A stretch of 7,111 nt of DNA, taken from positions 1-7,111 of the forward strand of contig JAUXFG010000181.1 in assembly GCA_030620115.1 (NCBI GenBank), read 5' to 3'. Shown piece after piece: positions 1 to 5,691 of the stretch; positions within the stretch are counted from its first letter, which is position 1; the number at the start of each line of letters is the position of its first letter. The stretch comes from Candidatus Fermentibacterota bacterium (GTDB lineage: Bacteria > JAFGKV01). The position numbers and the translations under genes were made by a program. The notes under the pieces are model-generated. The model searched no databases. It worked only from the letters and a program-made list of their open reading frames with translations, and was not told the origin of the DNA.

Positions 1-184
1 GTCGGCCGCGGGACAGGGGATACGCCTGCGGGGTCCTCGGTCGCAAGCCTTGCAGCCACAGCCAACTACACCGCTTCGCGACGAAAGCCGGTGAGAAATC
101 CAGGCTAGCCTCCTACGAGAGTTCTGGCCAAAATAATCGGGATGTCTCAGGATAGGCCGGGAAGTGGTTTGCAATTTCGGAACC
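1..184. other. Left-edge DNA with no convincing gene
   Basis: No reading frame here shows a recognisable protein. Plus-strand frame 1 is open from the window edge to a TAG at 106-108 and could in principle be the tail of an upstream gene, but its translation is compositionally plain and I recognise nothing in it. A short imperfect hairpin (GCCGG at 87-91 against CCaGGC at 100-105) is visible, without a T tract. The 10-mer CTCAGGATAG at 146-155 recurs in inverted orientation at 273-282, inside the neighbouring composite repeat, so this DNA may belong to the same repeat-rich spacer. Confidence 0.4.
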
Positions 185-308
185 CTCCTTGCAATGACTG
201 AGGCCCCGGGGGTCATCGCGAGCGACAGCGCGGCGATCTCAATGGGCGGATGAGATTGCTTCGTCGCGGACTCTATCCTGAGTTTGCCGAAGGGCTCCTC
301 GCAATGAC
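185..308. repeat. Composite inverted repeat of the GTCAT..GAG / CGAAG..ATCTC class
   Basis: Three arms of one short-repeat class lie side by side in alternating orientation. A partial arm CTCCTTGCAATGACTGA (185-201) recurs 16/17 as CTCCTCGCAATGACTGA (295-311). A forward arm at 212-240 begins GTCATCGCGAGCGAC and ends CGGCGATCTC. An opposite arm at 252-308 begins GAGATTGCTTCGTCGC and ends GCTCCTCGCAATGAC. The two longer arms can therefore fold on each other around an 11-nt spacer. The 252-308 arm is longer because of a 26-nt interior block (268-293). The same class appears in another sequence variant at 5591-5691. No transposase is nearby, so if mobile it would be non-autonomous. Function unknown. 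Confidence 0.65.
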
Positions 309-315
309 TGATGGC

Positions 316-342
316 GGGGTCGGCGGTTGGATCACCGACCCC
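316..342 (-). terminator. Stem-loop after the secreted-protein gene, possible terminator
   Basis: A perfect 8-bp inverted repeat, GGGGTCGG (316-323) and CCGACCCC (335-342), encloses an 11-nt loop. It begins 28 nt beyond the stop codon of the minus-strand gene ending at 371, where a transcription terminator is expected. In the minus direction it is followed by GCCATC rather than a run of T, so it is not a classical intrinsic terminator. It could be a T-less terminator, an mRNA 3'-end stabiliser, or another unit of the palindromic repeats next to it. Confidence 0.4.
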
Positions 343-370
343 TTCATGCGACGAACTGTAGGCCGACGTA

Positions 371-1687
371 TCAGTCAGCGAGAATTATCTTGCGATTCAG
401 CATGCCGGCGGGAGAGACAAGCCGCATCACGTAGGTACCTGCAGCCAAACGCGATCCCTCCCCATCCATCCGGTCGAAGCTCAACACATGGCTCCCTGCC
501 TGCATTTCACCCTTGAATATGACCCTTTCCATTCTCCCCTTGAGATCATACAAGTACATCCGGGTCATTCCGCTTTCAGGAATAGTGAAACGCACGGTGG
601 CCTCTTCACGGATAGGATTCGGCACAGGAATCTCGAGCGAGAGAACGGCGCCAGGGCTCGGCACCACGACCTTGAGCGGGCCGTAATACGTCTCTACTCC
701 ATCGGTGGAGATATCCGCGAGACGGTAGTAGTAGGTCGAGCCATCCACCACGCTTCTGTCGAGATATTTGTAGCTGTGGACCGTGGGACTGGTACCTGCA
801 CCAGGGATGAGTTCCATAGTGATGGGGCAATAGTCTGTCTGTTCGGAGTCTGACCTGTAGACATGAAAGCCAAGATTCTCCGATTCGGATTGCGTGGTCC
901 ATTCCAATCTCACACCGCCCTCTCTGGGAGTGGCAGTGAAGGAGCTCATCTCAACAGGCACATAGGTGTCGGTGAACATGAATGACAGATCGATAGACTC
1001 GCCGGCAAAGGGATGATTCACAGGATAGCGCAGCTCGCGCCAACCGGGGACGGTTTGATCCCACCAGACCGCATCATCATTCCAGTGCGCGGCAGTGGTT
1101 TTCCATCCAAAATCGCCGCCTGTAAACTGCACGTCGATGCCCAACCAGTAGATCACGGGAACTGCCTCGGTCCCCGTCTGCAGAAAAGCGTCCATGGGAT
1201 CTATGTAGATGTTGTACTGATAGACAACGGTATCGGCATCCTGAATCGCAAAATCCTCTTTGGGGTCCCACCACCATTCACCAATAGGCTCCAGGATATA
1301 GTAGATCCTCTCGGTAAATTCCGGGGGCACGAAAGTGCGCTCCCAGAGCAAGTCGCCGGGCCTGCTGTAGGGTACACCGGGTGGATTCGCGGGGATATCG
1401 CTCCAGATCTTGAGTGTGATCTGCGTGATCTCTCCCTTCATGTCGCCCAACCAGGATCCCCAGAAATGAACATCCGTGATCAGTCCGGTTATTCTGCACT
1501 CGAAGTCGTCGGCCAATCCTCCCGGCTCGACGATGTCTATATCGATTCCATCGGGTGTGAGATCCGGTTCCTGAGCCCATTTTGCCGGATCACCGGGGTC
1601 CCAGTCCGCCTTGACCGGCACTGCACTTGTAGCCAGAAGCAGCACCATCACCACGGCAACTGGCAGCGACCATACTCTCCCATTCAT
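371..1687 (-). CDS. Secreted multidomain protein with FN3-like module and T9SS/FlgD-like C-terminal domain
   Basis: This encodes a predicted exported protein of 438 aa. The start is ATG at 1687, chosen because AGGAGG (1695-1700) lies 7 nt upstream and a clean signal peptide follows: short basic start, hydrophobic core about 7-22, likely cleavage after VKA at 27. The frame is open upstream to 1813, but that extension would bury the signal peptide. Residues 28-240 form a Trp- and Asp-rich domain (GLADDFEC near 57-64, HFWGSWLGD near 74-82) that I associate with uncharacterised exported proteins. Residues 245-342 look like an FN3 module (ENLGFHVYRS at 270-279; YYYRLADIS). Residues 350-438 look like a type IX sorting or FlgD-like Ig domain: PNP at 356-358, FTIPESG, LYDLKGR, AAGTYVMRL and a terminal RKIILAD. 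By family knowledge such proteins are exported by Sec and then, if the host has T9SS, sent to the surface or medium. No catalytic motif is visible. Function unknown; cell-surface or extracellular binding is inference. Confidence 0.88.
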   Translation of the reverse strand: MNGRVWSLPVAVVMVLLLATSAVPVKADWDPGDPAKWAQEPDLTPDGIDIDIVEPGGLADDFECRITGLITDVHFWGSWLGDMKGEITQITLKIWSDIPANPPGVPYSRPGDLLWERTFVPPEFTERIYYILEPIGEWWWDPKEDFAIQDADTVVYQYNIYIDPMDAFLQTGTEAVPVIYWLGIDVQFTGGDFGWKTTAAHWNDDAVWWDQTVPGWRELRYPVNHPFAGESIDLSFMFTDTYVPVEMSSFTATPREGGVRLEWTTQSESENLGFHVYRSDSEQTDYCPITMELIPGAGTSPTVHSYKYLDRSVVDGSTYYYRLADISTDGVETYYGPLKVVVPSPGAVLSLEIPVPNPIREEATVRFTIPESGMTRMYLYDLKGRMERVIFKGEMQAGSHVLSFDRMDGEGSRLAAGTYVMRLVSPAGMLNRKIILAD

Positions 1688-1773
1688 GGGCAAACCTCCT
1701 TGTGTGGGTAGATATGGCACAGGATCAACAAAGCCGCCCTCGCGAACTACGAACAAGGCCGACAACTTTGTCC

Positions 1774-1801
1774 AATGTACTATGCCGTCCGATGATGTCA
1801 A
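1774..1801 (-). promoter_or_regulatory. Putative promoter of the secreted-protein gene
   Basis: Read on the minus strand, a perfect -35 hexamer TTGACA (1801-1796) is separated by 16 nt from TACATT (1779-1774), which matches the -10 consensus TATAAT at 4 of 6 positions. This would place transcription start near 1767 and give a leader of about 80 nt before the ATG at 1687, with the AGGAGG ribosome-binding site at 1695-1700 inside it. It lies between the zinc-ribbon stop (1916) and the secreted-protein start, supporting independent transcription. The sigma factor preference of this organism is unknown. Confidence 0.4.
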
Positions 1802-1915
1802 CAGGGGCTTCATGTGCGCGATCCATAGGGCATGCGATCTACGCTCCGGACTAATGTCGGGGACTATGCACCGCTGACTATCATGGCCTTGGGGTCAATC
1901 TTCAGCCCATGGTTC

Positions 1916-2296
1916 TCACCCAAGCCCTTCCGGGAAATCCTCCTCGATGATCTTCTCCATCCGCCGCTGATCCTCCTGTGATGCGATCAGCTCCAGCACA
2001 TGTTCGAACTCTTTCTGAACGTCCTCGCCGAATTCCTCCACCATGTGTAGTGCACTCTTGCCACTCGTCAGTCGACTGATACGCATCTCATGAAGCAGTG
2101 ACTCATACGGCTCATCAGATGTATAACCAGAGAGCGTGTAACGCGCCACGTAGGACCCGCATTTAGCGCACTTCAGGTATACTCTAATTCGTTGCCCCCT
2201 GCAGAAATACACATTGTTTTCCACTGTGGTGGCGCCGCATTTCATGCAGTGATCGAGTCTCGCCGTTTCATGGCTTCTTGTCCCGGAATCTGTCAC
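1916..2296 (-). CDS. Small zinc-ribbon protein, conserved-hypothetical type
   Basis: This 126-aa protein has two CxxC knuckles, C17-x2-C20 (CMKC) and C43-x2-C46 (CAKC), plus an extra Cys at 32. This suggests a treble-clef or ribbon zinc site at residues 17-46. After it come a short segment (SYVARYTLSGYTS, 48-60) and an acidic, probably helical tail (about 85-120) rich in Glu. No signal peptide or membrane segment is seen, so it is probably cytosolic. The start is GTG at 2296, because GGGAGGTGA lies immediately upstream with 7 nt between GGAGG and GTG; the in-frame ATG at 2311 overlaps the Shine-Dalgarno and has none of its own. The gene follows the symporter gene after 18 nt and is surely co-transcribed. 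I do not recognise a named family. A role in nucleic-acid or protein binding, or in regulating the symporter, is only inference. Confidence 0.82.
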   Translation of the reverse strand: MTDSGTRSHETARLDHCMKCGATTVENNVYFCRGQRIRVYLKCAKCGSYVARYTLSGYTSDEPYESLLHEMRISRLTSGKSALHMVEEFGEDVQKEFEHVLELIASQEDQRRMEKIIEEDFPEGLG

Positions 2297-2300
2297 GCTA

Positions 2301-2309
2301 TCACCTCCC
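2301..2309 (-). promoter_or_regulatory. Ribosome-binding site that decides the zinc-ribbon start
   Basis: On the minus strand the string GGGAGGTGA sits 4 nt before GTG at 2296, with the GGAGG core 7 nt away. The alternative ATG at 2311 overlaps the left edge of this string and is preceded by an A/T-rich stretch with no purine-rich site. The ribosome-binding site lies just after the symporter stop TGA (2317-2315), so translational coupling between the two genes is plausible. Confidence 0.7.
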
Positions 2310-2314
2310 ATGGA

Positions 2315-3682
2315 TCAAAAAACAAAATGGACAAAAATGGGCACGAGCAATACTGCGATCGCCGTGATGATGGCGCCCGCTTTCATCATCTCTCTGATTT
2401 CGATCTGTTTCGACCCATAAGCAATGGCATTCGGCGGCGTGCTCACAGGGAGTATCATGGCGGCGGATGCGACCAAGGCGATCACCACGGCTCCGGCACG
2501 CGGAGACAGGGCCGACACACCCACCACAATGGGGATGAGCAGGTTTGCCGTGGCGCTATTCGAAATGAAGGTTGTCATGACGGCAGCAACCACCCCAAAC
2601 AGAAACAGAACACCAAGGGATCCCAGGTCTTCCAGCGGTACTTGCTGAACGACCCAAAAACTCAGTCCGCTCTCACGCATGGCAACTCCCAGACTCATCC
2701 CGCCTCCTATGATAAACAGAATCCCCCATCCCAGATCCTGCAAATCATCGTCTCCCAATAGGTGCAATCCGAAGAACACAATCAGGGGAACCAGTGCCAC
2801 GATTGACGAGGGAATCCCATGTACACTGGAAGTGAGCCAGAGGATTACTACGACCCCGAATACCCCGAGGATGAACTTTGATATATGATCCATGGGGCCT
2901 TCCTCGCCCAGTTCGAGAGGAATCGTCGAAATTCGAGGAGGATAAAGCAGGCAGAGAATCCACCAACACAGAGCCAGAAGGATTACGACGATGGGAATGC
3001 CGAAGAGCATCCACTGCAAGAATGTGAATCCCTGGCTGGATTGCTCGAGAATGCCCATGGCAATCGCATTCGGAGGGGTACCGATTGGAGTACCGATTCC
3101 CCCAATGTTGGCCGCAAATGGAATGCCAAGGATGATAGCTTTCCGAAAAGGCTCATGGCGGGGGAAAGCGCGGACAATGGGAATCGCCACCGCCATCATC
3201 AGAGCAGTAGTGGCAGTGTTTGAGATCCACATGGAGAGAAATGCCGTGGTTGCCATCATCCCCATCAGGACGAACTTCGGCCTCGAACCCACTCTCCGTA
3301 GAATCTCTCTCGAAAGGCGCTCATCAAGACCATAGCGCTTCACCGCCGTGGCTAACACAAAACCCCCAAGAAAGAGCACCACTACTGAATCGAAGAACGG
3401 ATGCAGAAACATCGTGTATTCTTTGCCCCTCAAGCCAAGCGGGCCTCCTGGGCGTCCCAAGAATACGACCTCAAGAAATACGATCAGGAAGGAAGTGACA
3501 TAGAGGGGAAACGGTTCAAGAACCCAGAGGATGGTGGCTATGGTGAATATGCCGAGGGTTATGTGACCTGCCTCGCTCAACCCTTCGAGCCCCGACCTGC
3601 TGACGGCAACCCCTAGTATCAGGGCGATCAACAGCGTCAGAAATGTTCTTACATTCTGACGGGTAAGAATGACAAACTGCAT
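2315..3682 (-). CDS. SLC13/DASS-family sodium-coupled anion symporter (substrate unknown)
   Basis: This 455-aa inner-membrane transporter belongs to the divalent anion:Na+ symporter (SLC13/DASS, VcINDY-like) group, which imports dicarboxylates, citrate or sulfate with sodium. The protein is almost entirely hydrophobic helices, about 11. It shows the family's internal inverted repetition: SNTATTA at 154-160 mirrors SNSATAN at 374-380, and GTPIGTPPNAIA at 197-208 mirrors STPPNAIAYG at 414-423. These SN(T/S) loops and adjacent segments form the sodium and substrate sites in characterised members. The third residue of the second SNT is Ser instead of Thr, a conservative change. Length is normal for bacterial members. 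The ATG start has GGAGG 5 nt upstream. It is the first gene of a two-gene operon with the zinc-ribbon protein and is divergent from the MFS gene. Substrate cannot be told from sequence; a related Na+/sulfate or arsenite-type (IT superfamily) permease is the main alternative. Confidence 0.88.
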   Translation of the reverse strand: MQFVILTRQNVRTFLTLLIALILGVAVSRSGLEGLSEAGHITLGIFTIATILWVLEPFPLYVTSFLIVFLEVVFLGRPGGPLGLRGKEYTMFLHPFFDSVVVLFLGGFVLATAVKRYGLDERLSREILRRVGSRPKFVLMGMMATTAFLSMWISNTATTALMMAVAIPIVRAFPRHEPFRKAIILGIPFAANIGGIGTPIGTPPNAIAMGILEQSSQGFTFLQWMLFGIPIVVILLALCWWILCLLYPPRISTIPLELGEEGPMDHISKFILGVFGVVVILWLTSSVHGIPSSIVALVPLIVFFGLHLLGDDDLQDLGWGILFIIGGGMSLGVAMRESGLSFWVVQQVPLEDLGSLGVLFLFGVVAAVMTTFISNSATANLLIPIVVGVSALSPRAGAVVIALVASAAMILPVSTPPNAIAYGSKQIEIREMMKAGAIITAIAVLLVPIFVHFVF

Positions 3683-3816
3683 CTATCCCTCCAATGAATG
3701 ATACAGGCTGCACATACGAAAATCGGCCACAAATTAGCGCCTTGAGCTTAATGAGAAAGTAGAAAATGAAGACTCAGATGTCCTCCTCTCGCAATCCTGA
3801 ACTTCGTTACTCGTAC

Positions 3817-3844
3817 ATCGGTTGCGGCGAGCTGCTCAACCGAT
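3817..3844. promoter_or_regulatory. 8-bp perfect dyad in the divergent intergenic region
   Basis: ATCGGTTG (3817-3824) and CAACCGAT (3837-3844) form a perfect inverted repeat around a 12-nt spacer. It lies between the divergent symporter and MFS genes, 91 bp before the MFS start. On the plus strand it is followed by TTCTTT, so it could be an operator for a dimeric regulator, a leader hairpin, or a weak attenuator in front of the MFS gene. I found no convincing -35/-10 pair around it for either gene. Confidence 0.4.
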
Positions 3845-3935
3845 TTCTTTCCATGGCGGCAGTTCATCGTGCCTGCCTAACAAATCATTCTTACCCATTG
3901 TTCGAAGCCATTGGGTCGAGTGGGAGATACCAGCG

Positions 3936-5156
3936 ATGAGTTTCAAAAAAGATGGACAGTTTCGGAGATTCGCCGCCTATGGGTTCTTGAAGAACCTCCG
4001 ATTCTTCGAACCCTTCATTGTGCTGTACTTCCGCGAAGAGGGTTTCTCCTTCCTTGAAATCGGCACCCTTTTCTCAATCCGCGAAATCGCCATCAATCTC
4101 CTGGAACTTCCTACGGGTTTCGTGGCCGACATCTATGGCCGAAGAAGATCCATGGTCTTTTCGATGCTTGCATACATCACGAGCTTTGTCCTGTTCTACT
4201 TCTTCCCTCACTTCTTTCTCTGCGCCATGGCCATGATCTTCTTTGCCGTTGGCGAGGCCTTTCGAACCGGCACACATAAGGCGATGATCCTGGAGCATCT
4301 GCGACTCAATGGCATGTTGGACATGAGGGTCGAGTACTACGGCTCCACCAGGGCTGCCTCGCAACTTGGGTCAGCGCTCAGCTCGATTCTCGCGGCTGTG
4401 CTGGTGGTGTGCAGCGGCACCTATCGATTGATCTTTCTCGCATCGGTTGTGCCCTACGCGGCGAACCTAGTCAACCTCGGCACGTATCCCGGAAAGCTTG
4501 ATGGTGAGATCGGAACCCGCAGAAAGAGGGAAACCATCAAAGAGTTCTTGCTCATCTTCAAGCGGGAAGCGGCACTCACGAGTGTTCTGAACTCAGCGGC
4601 CTTTGACGGATTCTTCAAGGTCGTCAAGGACTATCTCCAACCGATTCTCAAATCCCTCGCTCTCGGGCTGCCGGTCTTGCTTGCGCTGGGCGGGCAGGAG
4701 AGGACGGCGGTAGTGGTGGGAATAGTCTACTGTATCATCTATCTCGGAACCAGCTGGGTATCGAAAAACGCCGCAAAGCTTACGAGCGGCCTGAAGGACA
4801 AGGAAGCAGCGATTCACCTGACCTATTTCGCTGGTGCCATATGCGTCACCGCGGCGGGATTGCTGCACCACTTCGACGCACGGATTGCATCAGTTGTCGT
4901 TCTCCTGCTTCTTTATCTTCTGCAGAATATCAGACGACCGATCAACGTGGCCTACATCAGCGAGAATATCTCCCACCGTGCCATGGCATCGGGCCTTTCC
5001 GCAGAATCACAATGCAAGGCGCTGCTGATGGCTGTGTTGGCTCCGGGCGTGGGAGCCCTTGCTGACCATTTTGGCGTTGGAGGCGCCCTACTGCTCACAG
5101 GAATGGCGATGACGTTTATTGGCTATGTGGTGCGGCCTCGACGATCTTCCCTTTGA
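3936..5156 (+). CDS. Major facilitator superfamily (MFS) transporter
   Basis: This encodes a 406-aa polytopic inner-membrane protein of the major facilitator superfamily, which move small solutes or drugs using an ion gradient. The MFS signature (motif A) in the loop after the second helix is clear: GFVADIYGRRRS at 61-72, with the key Gly, Asp and Gly-Arg-Arg. The chain shows about twelve hydrophobic segments in two halves, with a charged central loop near 183-212 (TRRKRETIKEF) as expected between the six-helix bundles. Length is typical. The start is ATG at 3936, with GGGAG 9 nt upstream; the frame is open back to 3822, but those 38 residues are polar and would precede the first helix without purpose. 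Substrate unknown; drug efflux is a common assignment but is not shown here. No neighbour on the plus strand is close enough to form an operon, and no clear terminator follows. Confidence 0.88.
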   Translation: MSFKKDGQFRRFAAYGFLKNLRFFEPFIVLYFREEGFSFLEIGTLFSIREIAINLLELPTGFVADIYGRRRSMVFSMLAYITSFVLFYFFPHFFLCAMAMIFFAVGEAFRTGTHKAMILEHLRLNGMLDMRVEYYGSTRAASQLGSALSSILAAVLVVCSGTYRLIFLASVVPYAANLVNLGTYPGKLDGEIGTRRKRETIKEFLLIFKREAALTSVLNSAAFDGFFKVVKDYLQPILKSLALGLPVLLALGGQERTAVVVGIVYCIIYLGTSWVSKNAAKLTSGLKDKEAAIHLTYFAGAICVTAAGLLHHFDARIASVVVLLLLYLLQNIRRPINVAYISENISHRAMASGLSAESQCKALLMAVLAPGVGALADHFGVGGALLLTGMAMTFIGYVVRPRRSSL

Positions 5157-5372
5157 CCAGTGCTTGACAAGCCGCGAAGCCTCTCTTAGCTAGCTCCACA
5201 TCTTGGAAACTCGAAAACCGAAAAGAGTGACCGACTTCTTTCTCCTCATGCCTCACGAAAGATCACAGGCTACCCCCCTGAGGGAAAAGCTGACACTCGA
5301 ACACACCTGACACCGCGGGAAATTCGAGGTGAAATCCAACGCTTTGATGTTCTGAAAATGCGCTGCCATTGT
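5157..5372. other. Spacer after the MFS gene, no gene seen
   Basis: This is the first part of a roughly 920-bp stretch without a confident gene. Long minus-strand frames cross it, but they are only open frames running through palindromic repeats and show no protein-like features. I saw no intrinsic terminator for the MFS gene. The stretch leads directly into the three-hairpin repeat at 5373. Confidence 0.5.
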
Positions 5373-5465
5373 GCCCCGAAGGGGCTTGACATACCAGCCC
5401 AGGGCAAGCCCGATAGGGCATAACCCTGGGGCACGGAAACAAAATGCCCTCAGCCCTGACAGGGC
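5373..5465. repeat. Three-hairpin palindromic intergenic repeat
   Basis: Three hairpins follow each other within 93 bp. The first is GCCCC-gaa-GGGGC (5373-5385). The second is a two-tier stem: outer CCCAGGG (5398-5404) with CCCTGGG (5424-5430), and inner GCCC (5408-5411) with GGGC (5416-5419) around a GATA loop. The third is GCCCT-gac-AGGGC (5453-5465), mirroring the first. Another small hairpin, TGGGC-caaac-GCCCA, follows at 5495-5509. From memory, similar units with central CCCAGGG/CCCTGGG arms flanked by short G/C-rich hairpins are scattered in environmental bacterial genomes and often get annotated as spurious small proteins. The layout resembles REP/BIME-like elements. Whether it is mobile, transcribed or structural is not known from this window. 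Confidence 0.7.
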
Positions 5466-5590
5466 GAGACATGAAAGAGAGAATCGGATTGACATGGGCC
5501 AAACGCCCAACACCGAATGAGTGTAGGGAATCGGGGAATGAGAAGAAGAGAGCGTGCAGCATTGAGGATGATGGAACAAGAAGCAAGGAG

Positions 5591-5691
5591 AGATTCTTCG
5601 CTCCTTGCAGTCGCTCAGAATGACAGTGGTAGTGCATAAGTGGGTGTGTGAATGCGTGTCATTCTGAGGGAGCACAGCGACCGAAGAATCT
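5591..5691. repeat. Pair of inverted 35-bp repeat units with mismatched cores
   Basis: The left unit (5591-5625) begins AGATTCTTCG and ends CTCAGAATGACA. The right unit (5657-5691) is its inverted partner, beginning TGTCATTCTGAG and ending CGAAGAATCT. Both are exactly 35 bp: the outer 12 bp and 10 bp match perfectly and only the central 13 bp differ. The units are 31 bp apart and could form a long hairpin with an internal bubble. The same class in another variant occurs at 185-308. No transposase is nearby. A terminator role for flanking genes is unlikely given the distance. Confidence 0.7.

Noticed and set aside
1-108. Possible 3' end of an upstream plus-strand gene
   Set aside because: Open from the window edge to TAG at 106-108, but short, unrecognisable, and the other two plus frames are equally open for a similar length.
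185-311. CRISPR-like array
   Set aside because: The repeats alternate in orientation, differ in length and have no uniform spacers; no cas gene is present.
250-516. 88-codon plus-strand frame starting in the left composite repeat
   Set aside because: It starts inside the repeat, crosses the 316-342 stem-loop and runs antisense into the secreted-protein gene.
1013-1711. 232-codon plus-strand frame opposite the secreted-protein gene
   Set aside because: Antisense shadow of the signal-peptide and Trp-rich domain coding sequence; no protein-like features and no ribosome-binding site.
1688-1813. 42-residue upstream extension of the secreted protein
   Set aside because: It would place the signal peptide internally, and the predicted promoter overlaps it; AGGAGG clearly serves the ATG at 1687.
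2192-2761. 189-codon plus-strand frame opposite the symporter and zinc-ribbon genes
   Set aside because: It is the shadow of real genes: the minus strand here has well-conserved transporter motifs, and this frame's translation is low-complexity and rich in His, Gly and Asp.
3742-3770. Candidate -35/-10 (TTGAGC followed by A-rich hexamers) for the MFS gene
   Set aside because: The best -10 candidates match the consensus poorly at any acceptable spacing, and the site lies far from the start codon.
3822-3935. 38-residue upstream extension of the MFS protein
   Set aside because: Polar, without a ribosome-binding site at its ATG, and it would overlap the intergenic dyad; the ATG at 3936 has GGGAG at good distance.
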